Shown in pieces: positions 41,639 to 50,787 of a stretch of 64,000 nucleotides of DNA. The notes under the pieces are model-generated. The model ran no database searches. It worked only from the letters and a program-made list of their open reading frames with translations, and was not told the origin of the DNA. Every line of letters begins with the position of its first letter. The first letter of the stretch is position 1. The DNA is from Streptomyces ruber. Lineage in GTDB: Bacteria > Actinomycetota > Actinomycetes > Streptomycetales > Streptomycetaceae. A program made the position numbers and the translations under genes. Location of the stretch: positions 261,873 to 325,872 of the forward strand of contig NZ_BMQK01000007.1 of assembly GCF_014648075.1 (NCBI RefSeq), read 5' to 3'.

Positions 41639-42612
41639 GCGCTCCGCACCTCCTCCGCCAGCGCCAGCGCCTCCTGGGCCATCCGCGCCGCCGCGTCCAC
41701 GTCCGTCATCATCAGCGGGACGGCCCGGCACCGGATCCCGGCGGCCTCGACGCGCTCCACCGAGCCCGCGTCCACCGTGTCGACCAGCCAGCCGTCGAGC
41801 AGCCCCGAGCCGTAGTGCTCGGCGACGGCCGCCGCCGTCGCCTCCACGCCCACGGCGGCGAGCACCTTGTCGGCCATGCCGCGCACGGGCGCGTCTCCGA
41901 CGATGGGGGAGAGGCCGACGACCGGCACCCCGGCGTCGGCGATCGCCTCGCGGATGCCGGGGACGGCCAGGATGGTGCCGACGGACACCACCGGATTGGA
42001 CGGCGGGAACAGGATCACGTCCGCCTCGGCGACGGCCTCCAGGACCCCCGGCGCGGGCTTGGCGTGCTCGGCGCCGACCGGCACGACCGCCTCGGCCGGG
42101 ACGGAGGCGCGCAGCCGCACCCAGTACTCCTGGAAGTGGACGGCCTTGCGCTCGCCGGGGCCGCCGTCGGCGCCGGGCAGCGTGACCGCGACATGTGTCT
42201 CGACCCGGTCGTCCGACATCGGGATGAGCCGCACCCCGGGCTGCCACCGGTCGCACAGCGCCTCGGTGACGGCGCTCAGCGGGAAGCCCGCGCCCAGCAT
42301 CTGGGTGCGCACTATGTGGGTGGCGAAGTCCCGGTCGCCGAGCCCGAACCACTCGGGGCCCACGCCGTAGGCCGCGAGCTCCTCCTTGACGTGGAAGGAC
42401 TCGTCGGTACGGCCCCAGCCCTGCTCCTCGTTGATACCGCCGCCGAGCGTGTACATCACCGTGTCGAGGTCCGGGCAGACCTTCAGCCCGAAGAGATGGA
42501 TGTCGTCGCCGGTGTTGCCGATGACCGTGATGTCGGCGTCCGGCACGGCCCGCTTCAGACCGCGCAGGAACCGTGCACCACCGATGCCGCCGGCCAGAAC
42601 CACAATGCGCAT
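41635..42612 (-). CDS. fbiA: 2-phospho-L-lactate (phosphoenolpyruvyl) transferase
   Basis: 325 residues, CofD/FbiA family. It joins the lactyl or enolpyruvyl diphospho-guanosine to the deazaflavin Fo to form (dehydro-)F420-0. The N-terminal nucleotide-binding motif is VVLAGGIGGARFLRGL, followed by NTGDDIHLFGLKVCPDLDT and FPPSNPVVSVGTI. ATG 42612 lacks a clear Shine-Dalgarno sequence, so translation may begin on a short or leaderless message. It forms an operon with fbiB. fbiC and fbiD are not in this window, the usual situation in Streptomyces. Confidence 0.95.
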   Translation of the reverse strand: MRIVVLAGGIGGARFLRGLKRAVPDADITVIGNTGDDIHLFGLKVCPDLDTVMYTLGGGINEEQGWGRTDESFHVKEELAAYGVGPEWFGLGDRDFATHIVRTQMLGAGFPLSAVTEALCDRWQPGVRLIPMSDDRVETHVAVTLPGADGGPGERKAVHFQEYWVRLRASVPAEAVVPVGAEHAKPAPGVLEAVAEADVILFPPSNPVVSVGTILAVPGIREAIADAGVPVVGLSPIVGDAPVRGMADKVLAAVGVEATAAAVAEHYGSGLLDGWLVDTVDAGSVERVEAAGIRCRAVPLMMTDVDAAARMAQEALALAEEVRSA

Positions 42613-42741
42613 GGGAACAGTGTGTCAGCCGCCGGGCCGACTCGTTGAGGGCGGTGGCCGGGCGACGGGTGGGCCGGTTCCGCAGGCGGGTACGACGAAG
42701 CGCCGGCCGGAGGGGCACTCACCCGGTGACTGCCGTGCGCC

Positions 42742-43293
42742 TCACGCCCCGCGCGCCCAGCAGGCGGCGGCCGGCGGCGCCCCGGCCGGGGAAACGGCGG
42801 CCGAGGGGAGCTTCCCGGTCGTCCCGAGGCCCGGTCGGCGCATCGGCATCTCCGTCAGGCCCGGGTAGTAGATGTGCAGGCTGACCGCCGGTTCGAGCGC
42901 GTCGTTGACGACCTCGTGCGCGTACCCCGGTGCGAACACCCGCTGCGCCCCGGCGCCCAGCGAGCGCGTCCCCCGCCCGGTGCGCTCGGTCAGGACGCCG
43001 TCGAGGACGGTCAGCACACCGGAGGAGGGACCGTGGTCGTGGAGCCCGCTGCCCTGGCCGGGCACCCAGGACAGCAGCCACACCTCGTACCCCGGCCCCA
43101 CGCGGAGCCGGTGGTACCAGCGCGAGGCCGCGTCGTACCGGACGAGGTCCTCCCACCGGCCGCGGTCGGCGGCGATCGAGCGGGCGAGTCCGGCGAACTC
43201 GGCCACGGTGGCCGGGTGTTCGCGCGGGGCCTGCAGCAGATGGGGTACTTCGAGGATGTCGCCGGCGATCTGGAGGTCGCTGTCGCTGTTCAT
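42742..43293 (-). CDS. Cysteine dioxygenase-like cupin protein
   Basis: 183 residues of the thiol dioxygenase family. The iron ligands are visible as His85 and His87 (LHDHGPSSG) and His126 (YAHEVVN). Substrate-binding arginines lie in RLRVGPGYE. It would oxidise cysteine, or a related small thiol, to the sulfinate with O2 and Fe(II). The last 30 residues are Ala/Pro-rich. No Shine-Dalgarno sequence precedes ATG 43293. It is leftward, divergent from whiB, and upstream of the F420 genes. Confidence 0.88.
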   Translation of the reverse strand: MNSDSDLQIAGDILEVPHLLQAPREHPATVAEFAGLARSIAADRGRWEDLVRYDAASRWYHRLRVGPGYEVWLLSWVPGQGSGLHDHGPSSGVLTVLDGVLTERTGRGTRSLGAGAQRVFAPGYAHEVVNDALEPAVSLHIYYPGLTEMPMRRPGLGTTGKLPSAAVSPAGAPPAAACWARGA

Positions 43294-44039
43294 GGAGAGG
43301 TGCGGTCCCTGGGCGGAGGAGTCGGGAAGATGGCGGGGCGCCGCCGGGCCGTCGCCCGGGTCACGGGCGCCGGGTGCGCCCGGGCGGGGCGTCGGCGGAG
43401 GGTGCGGCCGAGCGTCGCGCGGACCCGGGAGGGGTCGCGGCGGTGGCCTGGGTGGGGCCGGGTGCGAGGGGCTCGGGGAGGGCCGGAGCGGTCAGCTCAA
43501 CAGCCGGGACAGCAACAGCTGCAGCGAGCGCGGGCAGCACCGGAGGACCCGGCGGAGCGGGTCGGGGTGAGTGCCGAATTCGCGAGCATGCCCCCAGGAC
43601 AGCGGTTCACACCTGGGCTGTCAACTCGGCCTCCTGTGGACGGGCCGTGTTTCACCTCATCCGGGCCACCGGTCAGATGAAAGGTTTGCTCACGGGGATG
43701 TCGGGACACATGGCGTCCACCGGGCGTGAAACCCCAGGCGAACGGCGGTCCAAACGTGATCAAGGTCGCTTCGGTGTTCGCGTCGCAACGAGATCGAACC
43801 TTTGAGCGTCCTTGCTCGTACGGGAGCGAGGTCCGCTTGAGGGCCCGTCCTGCTGTCAGGGTTTATGGCGATTTGAACACTTTCCGCTTGGCCTTGGTTC
43901 CGCAGAGTGAATAAGGGGCTCAATAGCAGATCTCGGCTTGACTCGCCCGTAGCAGCACACTTGTAATTTCACTCGTGTCGTTCAGCCGAAATCGGTACGG
44001 CAACACCACGGGGACGCGAAAGACAGACGAGGGGCGCAC
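43294..44039. other. Long upstream region of whiB
   Basis: 746 bp without a convincing gene. The first 300 bp are very GC-rich. The last 350 bp are AT-richer and contain the whiB promoter. A divergent promoter for the cysteine-dioxygenase-like gene should lie in the left part. Long regulatory regions are expected for developmental genes. Confidence 0.6.
43938..43967 (+). promoter_or_regulatory. whiB promoter candidate
   Basis: TTGACT (43938-43943) and TGTAAT (43962-43967) with an 18-bp spacer, putting the start of transcription about 66 nt before the whiB ATG. A GTGTC (reverse of the WhiA core GACAC) lies at 43975-43979 near the predicted start site, but a 5-bp match alone is weak. Confidence 0.55.
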
Positions 44040-44303
44040 ATGACCGAGCTCGTGCAGCAACTGCTGGTCGACGACGCGGACGAAGAACTCGGCTGGCAGG
44101 AGCGCGCGCTCTGCGCCCAGACCGATCCCGAGTCCTTCTTCCCCGAGAAGGGCGGCTCCACCAGGGAGGCCAAGAAGGTCTGCCTCGCCTGCGAGGTCCG
44201 CTCGGAGTGCCTGGAGTACGCGCTCGCCAACGACGAGCGGTTCGGCATCTGGGGCGGCCTGTCGGAGCGCGAGCGCCGCCGCCTCAAGAAGGCCGCCGTC
44301 TGA
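44040..44303 (+). CDS. whiB: WhiB sporulation transcription factor (iron-sulfur Wbl protein)
   Basis: 87 residues, the exact size of S. coelicolor WhiB. The four [4Fe-4S] cysteines are Cys25, Cys48, Cys51 and Cys57 (CLACEVRSEC). The sigma-interacting turn is GIWGGLSERERRR (69-81), followed by a basic DNA-contacting tail. WhiB acts with WhiA at sporulation genes to stop aerial growth and start septation. ATG 44040 has GAGGGG upstream. The symbol rests on length, near-identical motifs and gene context. Confidence 0.95.
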   Translation: MTELVQQLLVDDADEELGWQERALCAQTDPESFFPEKGGSTREAKKVCLACEVRSECLEYALANDERFGIWGGLSERERRRLKKAAV

Positions 44304-44624
44304 GAGACCGTCACGGATCCGGAGACCGTCACCGTGACGGATCCGGGGGCCGCCACGGATCCGCAGGCCGCCACGGGCCCGGAGACCGACGGGACCGCCG
44401 CGCGGCGGCCGCCGGACATCGGTAACCGGACAAGCACGCGCGCGCGTGCCACCGACCAAACCGCACACACCCTTACGTAACGACCGGCCCGTCGCCTTGG
44501 TTGTCCACAGGCGGCGGGCCGTTCGCTGCCCAGCCGTTAGTGTGGTCGCTCGTCCGAGACGTCCCGCTGTCCCCCGATGACGCGGGCGTCCACCGCAGTC
44601 CATCGAACCGGGGCCCGTACCTCG
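44304..44624. other. whiB downstream region with degenerate repeats
   Basis: Begins with repeated GAGACCGTCAC and GGATCCG elements (about 44305-44395) that can fold as CCGTCAC/GTGACGG hairpins and probably end whiB transcription. The rest holds the promoter of the large glycosyltransferase gene. No separate gene is seen. Confidence 0.5.
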
Positions 44625-47600
44625 ATGTCCGTGCACAGTCACACGGCAGCCCACCACGACGCTGCCACAGCGGTGTTCGACCCGACCCGCCAGGCGGCGT
44701 CCGACCGCCGGCCGCTGTCGGACCCGACCCGCTCACCCGAGTTCCCGCGCCATGTGGTCACCGCGGTCCTCGTCGCCCACGACGGCGCCCGCTGGCTGCC
44801 CGACGCGCTCGCCGGGCTGCTCGGCCAGGAGCGCCCCGTGCAGAACGCCATGGCGGCCGACACCGGCAGCGCGGACGACTCCGCCCAGCTGCTCACCGAC
44901 GCCCTCGGCGCCGACCGGGTCCTGCACCTCGCCCGGCGCACCGGCTTCGGCCAGGCCGTCGACGAGGCCAACCGCACCGCCGGTGTGCTGACCCCGGACG
45001 ACCTGCCGTACCTCAAGCGCCCCAGCGGCTGGGACCCCGTCACCCGCACCTGGCGCGACGACGCCTACGACCTGCCGGAGCTCCCCCACGGCGAGCCCGT
45101 GCAGTGGCTGTGGCTGCTGCACGACGACTGCGCCCCCGAACCGGACGCGCTCGCCGAGCTGTTGCGGGTCGTCGACAACGAGCACGAGCTCGGCCGGGAC
45201 GTCGCCGTCGTCGGTCCCAAGCTGCGCGGCTGGTACGACCGCCGCCAGCTGCTGGAGGTCGGCGTCACCATCGCCAACTCCGGCCGTCGCTGGACCGGCC
45301 TGGACCGCCGCGAGCAGGACCAGGGCCAGCACGACCACGTACGGCCCACGCTCGCCGTGTCCACCGCCGGCATGCTGATCCGCCGCGACGTCTACGAGGA
45401 GCTCGGCGGCTTCGACCGGCGGCTGCCCCTGATGCGCGACGACATCGACCTGTGCTGGCGCGCCACGGCCGCCGGGCACCGCGTCCTCGTCGCCCCCGAG
45501 GCGGTGCTGCGGCACGCCGAGGCGGCCTCCCGCGAGCGCCGCACCGTCGACTGCGCCGGCCGTAACGCCGCCTCCCCGCACATGGTCGACAAGGCGGGCG
45601 CCGTCTACACCCTGCTCGTCAACACGCGCACGGCAGCGCTGCCCTGGGTGCTGGTCCGGCTCGTGCTCGGCACGCTGCTGCGGACCCTCGCCCACCTCGT
45701 CGGCAAGGTCCCCGGACAGGCCGTCGACGAGATCCGCGGCCTCCTGGGCACGCTGCTGCGCCCGGAGCGCATCCTCGCGGGACGCCGCAGCCGCGGCCGC
45801 CCGCAGCTCGACAAGGGCGAGATGCGCCCCCTGTTCCCGCCGCCCGGTGCCACCGTGCGGGCCACCGTCGAACAGGTCGCCGGCAACCTGGTCGGCCGCT
45901 CCGGCACCGAGACCTCCGCGGCCGGACGGCACGGCGGCGCGGTCGAGTCGGGCCCCGGCGGCGACGACGCCGACTTCCTCGAGGTCGAGCAGTTCGCGCG
46001 GCTCAAGCGCGTCGCCCGCAGGCCGGGCCCCGTGCTCTTCGTCGTCCTGCTGCTGGCCGCGCTCGTCGCCTGCCGCGGACTGCTCGGCGGCGGGGCGCTG
46101 GCGGGCGGCGCGCTGCTGCCCGCGCCCGTCGGCTCCGGCGAGCTGTGGTCGCGCTACCTCGACGCCTGGCACGCGGTCGGCACGGGCGGCACCCAGTCCG
46201 CGCCGCCGTATCTCGCGATCGTCGCCCTGCTCGCCTCCCTGCTGCTGGGCTCCACCGGACTCGCGGTGACCGTGCTGCTCGTGGCCTCGGTGCCGCTCGC
46301 CGGGTTCACCGCGTACTTCGCCTCCCGGCCCCTGGTCACCTCGCGGCTGCTGCGCGCGTGGGCGGCCGTCGCGTACGCCTTCCTGCCCGCCGTCACCGGC
46401 GCGCTCGCGGGCGGCCGCATCGGCACCGCCGTCCTCGCGGTCCTGCTCCCGCTCATCGCCCGCGCGGGCGCCGCGGCCGCCGGGCTCACCAGCGCGACGG
46501 ATGCGCGCGGCAGCTGGCGCGCCACCTGGGCGTACGCCCTGCTGCTGACGATCACCACCGCCTTCACGCCGGTCGTGTGGCCCATCGCCCTCGTCCTCGG
46601 CCTCGGGGTCCTCGTCCTGCGCCGCCGGGACGTCGCCGCGTACGGGCTGCGCTTCCTGGCCCAGCTCGGCACCCCGCTGCTGGTCCTCGCCCCCTGGTCG
46701 CTGACGCTGCTGCCGTTCGGCTTCTTCCAGGAGGCCGGCATGGAGTACGGCGCGAGCGCGGCCTCCGCGACCGACCTGCTCGGTGCCTCCCCGGGCGGAC
46801 CCGGCACCGTCAGCGGGCTGACGCTCCTCGGCATCGTGCTGGCGGCGCTGGCCGCCCTGCTGCGCTCCGAGCGGCAGCTCGCCGTCCGGACCGCCTGGAC
46901 CGGTGCCCTGGTGGCGCTCGTCCTCGCCGTCCTCTCCAACGGCTCCGCCTGGGCCGGACCCGCCACCCTCGTCTACGGCCTCGCCCTGCTGGCCGCCGCC
47001 GTGCTAGGTGCCGACGGGGCACGCGCGCGCGTGGCCGAGCAGAGCTTCGGCTGGCGTCAGCCGGTGGCCGCCCTCATAGCGCTCGCCGCGGCCGCGGGCC
47101 CGCTGCTGGCGGCGGCCGGCTGGATGATCGGCGGCGCCGACGGCCCGCTGCAGCGGCGCGACCCCGTGCAGGTGCCCGCGTTCGTCGCCGAGGACAGCGG
47201 CACGCGCGACCAGGCCCGCACACTGGTCCTCGACAGCGACTCGCCCGCCGAGGTCGGCTACAGCCTCGTACGGGGCTCCGGCGCGCGTCTCGGCGACGCC
47301 GAACTAGCCACGGCGGCGGGGGACAACGCGCGGCTGGACAAGGTCGTCGCCAACCTCGTGGCGGGCTCCGGCGCCGACCAGGCCGACGAACTCGGCGGCT
47401 TCGCCGTCCGCTACGTCCTCGTCCGCAAGGGCGCGCCCCGTGAGGTCGGCCGCGTCCTGGACGCCACGCCCGGCCTGTCCCGGCTCAGCCAGCAGGACGG
47501 CACCGCGCTGTGGCGCGTGGACCGGGAGGTGGCCCGCGTCACCGTCGTCTCCGGTTCCGGCGAGCCCGTGCCCGTCGCGGCCGGACCCGTCGAGGTCCAC

Positions 47601-48350
47601 ACCACCCTTCCCGAGGGCGGCGGGGACCGTGTCCTGCGCCTCGCCGACAGCGCCGACGAGGGCTGGACCGCCACCCTCGACGGCGAGCCGCTCACCCGCG
47701 TCACGGTCGACGGCTGGGCCCAGGGCTTCAAGCTGCCCGCGGGCGGCGGGAGGCTGGACGTCACCTTCGACGAGCCGCTGAGCCACACCGGCTGGCTGTG
47801 GGCCCAGGGCGCGCTCGCCGTCGTCCTGGTGGTGCTGGCCCTGCCGGGCCGCCGCCGGGACGTCGACGACGACCTCCCCGAGGAGCCCGTCGTGCCCGCC
47901 CAGGACATCACCGGCGACGGCCGCCGCGCCCGCCGGCTGCGCGCCCAGGCCGAGGCCGGACGGGCCGCGGAAGAGGCCGACGCCGCGCGGACGGAGAACG
48001 GACAGGACCCGGACGCCGCCCCGCCGTCCCCGGAAGCGGCCCCGGAGCCGGTCGCCGTCGCCCAGCAGCAGGCGTACGACGGATGGGACACGCCGGGGTA
48101 CGCGGGCGCCGGGTACGGCGGGTACGGAAGTGACCCGTACCAGCAGAACCAGCAGTACGCGGCGGACGGCTACCAGCAGCCCTACCAGGCCGACCCCTAC
48201 CAGGGCGCCCAGTACGACCCGTACGCCTACGGGGACACGAACGGCTCGTACGGCCAGACGAGCGGCCAGGCGTACGGGCAGGGCTACGACGCGCCGTACG
48301 ACCCGGCGCACGGCACCGACAGCGAGCGTCCCGACGGAGGCCGGCAGTGA
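44625..48350 (+). CDS. Very large GT2 glycosyltransferase with polytopic membrane domain
   Basis: 1241 residues. A GT2 domain (about 44-330; VTAVLVAHDGARWLPDALAG, LLHDDCAPEPDALAEL and the DDIDLCWRA acceptor segment) is followed by about 12-14 transmembrane helices (about 430-860). A beta-rich region comes next, then one more helix, then a cytoplasmic tail rich in Tyr, Gln and Gly (about 1140-1241). Homologues occur beside cell-wall genes in actinobacteria; the acceptor is probably a polyprenyl-linked glycan. ATG 44625 (MSVHSHTAAHH) is preferred over ATG 44577. Its stop overlaps the next start (GTGA). Confidence 0.9.
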   Translation: MSVHSHTAAHHDAATAVFDPTRQAASDRRPLSDPTRSPEFPRHVVTAVLVAHDGARWLPDALAGLLGQERPVQNAMAADTGSADDSAQLLTDALGADRVLHLARRTGFGQAVDEANRTAGVLTPDDLPYLKRPSGWDPVTRTWRDDAYDLPELPHGEPVQWLWLLHDDCAPEPDALAELLRVVDNEHELGRDVAVVGPKLRGWYDRRQLLEVGVTIANSGRRWTGLDRREQDQGQHDHVRPTLAVSTAGMLIRRDVYEELGGFDRRLPLMRDDIDLCWRATAAGHRVLVAPEAVLRHAEAASRERRTVDCAGRNAASPHMVDKAGAVYTLLVNTRTAALPWVLVRLVLGTLLRTLAHLVGKVPGQAVDEIRGLLGTLLRPERILAGRRSRGRPQLDKGEMRPLFPPPGATVRATVEQVAGNLVGRSGTETSAAGRHGGAVESGPGGDDADFLEVEQFARLKRVARRPGPVLFVVLLLAALVACRGLLGGGALAGGALLPAPVGSGELWSRYLDAWHAVGTGGTQSAPPYLAIVALLASLLLGSTGLAVTVLLVASVPLAGFTAYFASRPLVTSRLLRAWAAVAYAFLPAVTGALAGGRIGTAVLAVLLPLIARAGAAAAGLTSATDARGSWRATWAYALLLTITTAFTPVVWPIALVLGLGVLVLRRRDVAAYGLRFLAQLGTPLLVLAPWSLTLLPFGFFQEAGMEYGASAASATDLLGASPGGPGTVSGLTLLGIVLAALAALLRSERQLAVRTAWTGALVALVLAVLSNGSAWAGPATLVYGLALLAAAVLGADGARARVAEQSFGWRQPVAALIALAAAAGPLLAAAGWMIGGADGPLQRRDPVQVPAFVAEDSGTRDQARTLVLDSDSPAEVGYSLVRGSGARLGDAELATAAGDNARLDKVVANLVAGSGADQADELGGFAVRYVLVRKGAPREVGRVLDATPGLSRLSQQDGTALWRVDREVARVTVVSGSGEPVPVAAGPVEVHTTLPEGGGDRVLRLADSADEGWTATLDGEPLTRVTVDGWAQGFKLPAGGGRLDVTFDEPLSHTGWLWAQGALAVVLVVLALPGRRRDVDDDLPEEPVVPAQDITGDGRRARRLRAQAEAGRAAEEADAARTENGQDPDAAPPSPEAAPEPVAVAQQQAYDGWDTPGYAGAGYGGYGSDPYQQNQQYAADGYQQPYQADPYQGAQYDPYAYGDTNGSYGQTSGQAYGQGYDAPYDPAHGTDSERPDGGRQ

Positions 48351-49876
48351 AGCGCACCACCCTGTCCCTGATCGCCGGCGCGACCGCGCTGGCCGCCGTC
48401 ACCGGTTTCGCCGTGCTCACCGCGCCCGAAGCCGCCACCGGGACCACCGCCAGGGCGGCCGCCCAGCTGCCCGTGGAGCGCACGAGCCTGCTCTGCCCGA
48501 AGCCGAGCACCTCGGACGTCGCGGAGACCGCGTACACGTCCTTCACGCCCGTCACCGAGGGCACCGGGGACAGCGGGAAGGCCACGCTCGTGGCCGCGAC
48601 CGGCAGCGGCGGGAACGGCGGGAACGGCGAGGACGGGAACAAGGGGACGGACGGAGACGGAGGCAAGGGGACGGAGGAGCCGGCGAAGCCCGTCCTGGAG
48701 CCGAAGGAGGCCGGCAAGCCGGTCACCGGCAGCGTCGACGGCGCCGACGCGCCCGCCCTCGTCGGTACCGCCGGGGGAACGCTCGCGCCGGGATGGACCG
48801 TCCAGCAGACCACCGAGATCGACGCGGGCACCGGGCGCGGCCTGCTCGGTACGGACTGCACCGCGCCGGACACCGAGTTCTGGTTCGCCGGAGCCAGTAC
48901 GGCCGTGGACCGCACCGACTACGTCCACCTGATCAACCCGGACGACTCCGCGGCCGTCGTCGACGTCGAGCTGTACGGCAAGGACGGGGAGCTGGAGACG
49001 ACCGTCGGGGACGGCATCACGGTCCAGCCGCGCTCCGGCGAGCCGGTGCTGCTGTCCACCCTCACCGACGCGGCCGAGACGGATCTGACCGTGCACGTCA
49101 GTGTGCGCAGCGGACGGGTGGCGGCGGCCGTCCAGGCACTGGACGACAAGCTGGGCGGCGACTGGCTGGCGCCTTCGGCCGATCCGGCGGGCAGCCTGGT
49201 CCTGCCGGGCATCCCCGAGGACGCCGCAGGCGTGCGGCTGGTGGCCTTCGTGCCCGGGGACACGGACGCCGACCTGAAGGTGCGTCTGGCGTCGCCCAAC
49301 GGGCAGATCACCCCGGTGGGCCACGAGACGCTCCATGTGAAGGCCGGCATGACGGCCGCCGTCGACCTGGGCGACATCACCCGGGGCGAGGCCGGGTCGC
49401 TGGTGCTGACGCCCACGAGCACGTCGGCCCCCGTGGTCGCCGCCGTGCGGGTGGTGCGCGGCAAGGGCGACGACCAGGAGACGGCGTTCGTCCCGGCGAG
49501 CCGGCCGGTGGGCACGCGCGCGTCCGTCGCGGACAACCGCGAGAAGGGCACCACGCTGGCCGTGACCGCCCCGGACAAGGCCGCCGAGATCAAGGTCACC
49601 GCGTCCGCGGGCAGTGAGGGCGGCACCGAGGTGTCGAAGACCTTTTCGATCAAGGCGGGCACCACACAGCACGTGGAGGTGCCCGTCCCGAGCGGGCTGA
49701 AGGGCACGTACGCGCTGACGGTCGAGCCGGTCTCCGGGGGACCCGTGTACGCGTCCCGCATGCTGCGGGCGGGCACCGACGGCGGCACCGGGTTCACGGT
49801 GCAGACGCTGCAGGACGACCGGGGCACCGTGGCGGTCCCGGAGACGCGGCAGGACCTGTCGGTGCTGCTCCGGTAG
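48347..49876 (+). CDS. DUF5719-family exported protein
   Basis: 509 residues, coupled by a GTGA overlap to the large glycosyltransferase gene, with GGAGG before the GTG. The N-terminus (MKRTTLSLIAGATALAAV) is a signal peptide or membrane anchor. Residues about 85-130 are a low-complexity Gly/Asn/Lys/Glu linker. The remainder is a series of beta-sandwich-like segments (YVHLINPDDSAAVVDVELYG and later repeats). No catalytic motif is seen. Coupling suggests it is an extracytoplasmic partner of the glycosyltransferase. Confidence 0.85.
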   Translation: MKRTTLSLIAGATALAAVTGFAVLTAPEAATGTTARAAAQLPVERTSLLCPKPSTSDVAETAYTSFTPVTEGTGDSGKATLVAATGSGGNGGNGEDGNKGTDGDGGKGTEEPAKPVLEPKEAGKPVTGSVDGADAPALVGTAGGTLAPGWTVQQTTEIDAGTGRGLLGTDCTAPDTEFWFAGASTAVDRTDYVHLINPDDSAAVVDVELYGKDGELETTVGDGITVQPRSGEPVLLSTLTDAAETDLTVHVSVRSGRVAAAVQALDDKLGGDWLAPSADPAGSLVLPGIPEDAAGVRLVAFVPGDTDADLKVRLASPNGQITPVGHETLHVKAGMTAAVDLGDITRGEAGSLVLTPTSTSAPVVAAVRVVRGKGDDQETAFVPASRPVGTRASVADNREKGTTLAVTAPDKAAEIKVTASAGSEGGTEVSKTFSIKAGTTQHVEVPVPSGLKGTYALTVEPVSGGPVYASRMLRAGTDGGTGFTVQTLQDDRGTVAVPETRQDLSVLLR

Positions 49877-49923
49877 CCGGCCAGGACCCGGCCGGGACCG
49901 GTTCCGCCGCGGCGGGACCGGTC

Positions 49924-50370
49924 TCAGTCCTCGCCGTAGCGGGGATCCACCGTCTCCGGGGTGAGGCCCAGGAGTTCGGCGACCTGCTCCACCACGACCT
50001 CGTGGACCAGCGCGGCGCGCTCCTCGCGGCCCTTGGTGCGGATCTCGACCGGACGGCGGTAGACGACGACACGCGCGCGGCGGCCGTCACGGGCCGGGAT
50101 CGTGCCCCCCAGGGGGACCGCCTCGTCGTTCCAGGCGCTGTCCGGGTCCAGCCGCGGCACCTCGAGGACCAGGAAGTCGATGTCGTCCAGTTGCGGCCAG
50201 CGCCGCTCCAGACGCTCCACGGAGTCCTGCACCAGATCCGCGAACACCTCGGCACGACTCGCCGAGAGAGGCACCTGGGGCGGCGCGACAGGACCGCGCA
50301 TGCCCCTGCCGTGCCGGTCACGGCGGCGGGGCCCGGGCGCGGCGGCACGGGGCGGTACGGCGTTCTCCAT
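49924..50370 (-). CDS. Zincin-like metallopeptidase-family protein with degenerate motif
   Basis: 148 residues of the small actinobacterial zincin family (Pfam Zincin_1 type). The ordered part starts near residue 38 (SRAEVFADLVQDSVERLERRWPQLDD). The position of the HExxH helix reads ALVHEVVVEQVAELLG: His123 and Glu124 are present, but the second metal His is Val127. Zinc proteolysis is therefore doubtful. The first 35 residues are Pro/Arg-rich. ATG 50370. It is divergent from the DUF3499 gene. Confidence 0.85.
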   Translation of the reverse strand: MENAVPPRAAAPGPRRRDRHGRGMRGPVAPPQVPLSASRAEVFADLVQDSVERLERRWPQLDDIDFLVLEVPRLDPDSAWNDEAVPLGGTIPARDGRRARVVVYRRPVEIRTKGREERAALVHEVVVEQVAELLGLTPETVDPRYGED

Positions 50371-50787
50371 CACCTGTGAAGCGTAGTCCTCACAGGGGGC
50401 GCGGTGCCGGGCGTCCACGCGGTCCCGGGCGGGTGCTCCGCCGCGCGGACCAGCGGCCCCGTCCAGGACCCGTCCGGGAGCCGGCCCGGGATCCCGCGCG
50501 GGCGGCGCCTCGGGGAGGCCGTACGGCATGTCGCCACATGCCCAATCAAGCCAAGGTTGGGCTCGTTTTTGCATCTTTCCGAGACCGTCAATCTCGCGGC
50601 AATTGACTGAGTTTGCAAGGAAAAGTGATCGACATCGACCGTGTTCGACATTTCGGACGACTGGTTCCGAGCTGGTCAGAAAGGTGTGCCGAGTGGTGTG
50701 TGTGGGGTGTCTCACAAGGCGACACGGTCGGGTGACGCGGTGGGGAGTCGTCGCGGCCCGCTCAAGAGTGCGGTACCGTCCAACGTC
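50371..50787. other. AT-richer divergent intergenic region
   Basis: 417 bp. The stretch 50540-50700 is markedly AT-rich for this genome. It holds a hairpin with a T-run (50540-50570) and a TTGACT (50603-50608) without a good -10. The end carries a TACCGT (50774-50779) that would place transcription start at the GTG of the DUF3499 gene. No protein gene is seen. Confidence 0.5.
50540..50570 (+). terminator. Intrinsic-type terminator with T-run, no upstream gene
   Basis: GCCCAA (50540-50545) pairs with TTGGGC (50557-50562) over an 11-nt loop, followed by TCG and TTTTT (50566-50570). A U-tract terminator is rare in Streptomyces. No rightward protein gene precedes it within the gap, so it might end a small RNA. 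Confidence 0.4.

Noticed and set aside
44305..44395. GGATCCG/CCGTCAC repeats after whiB as a mobile-element end
   Set aside because: The repeats are short and degenerate, there is no transposase, and a terminator role is simpler.
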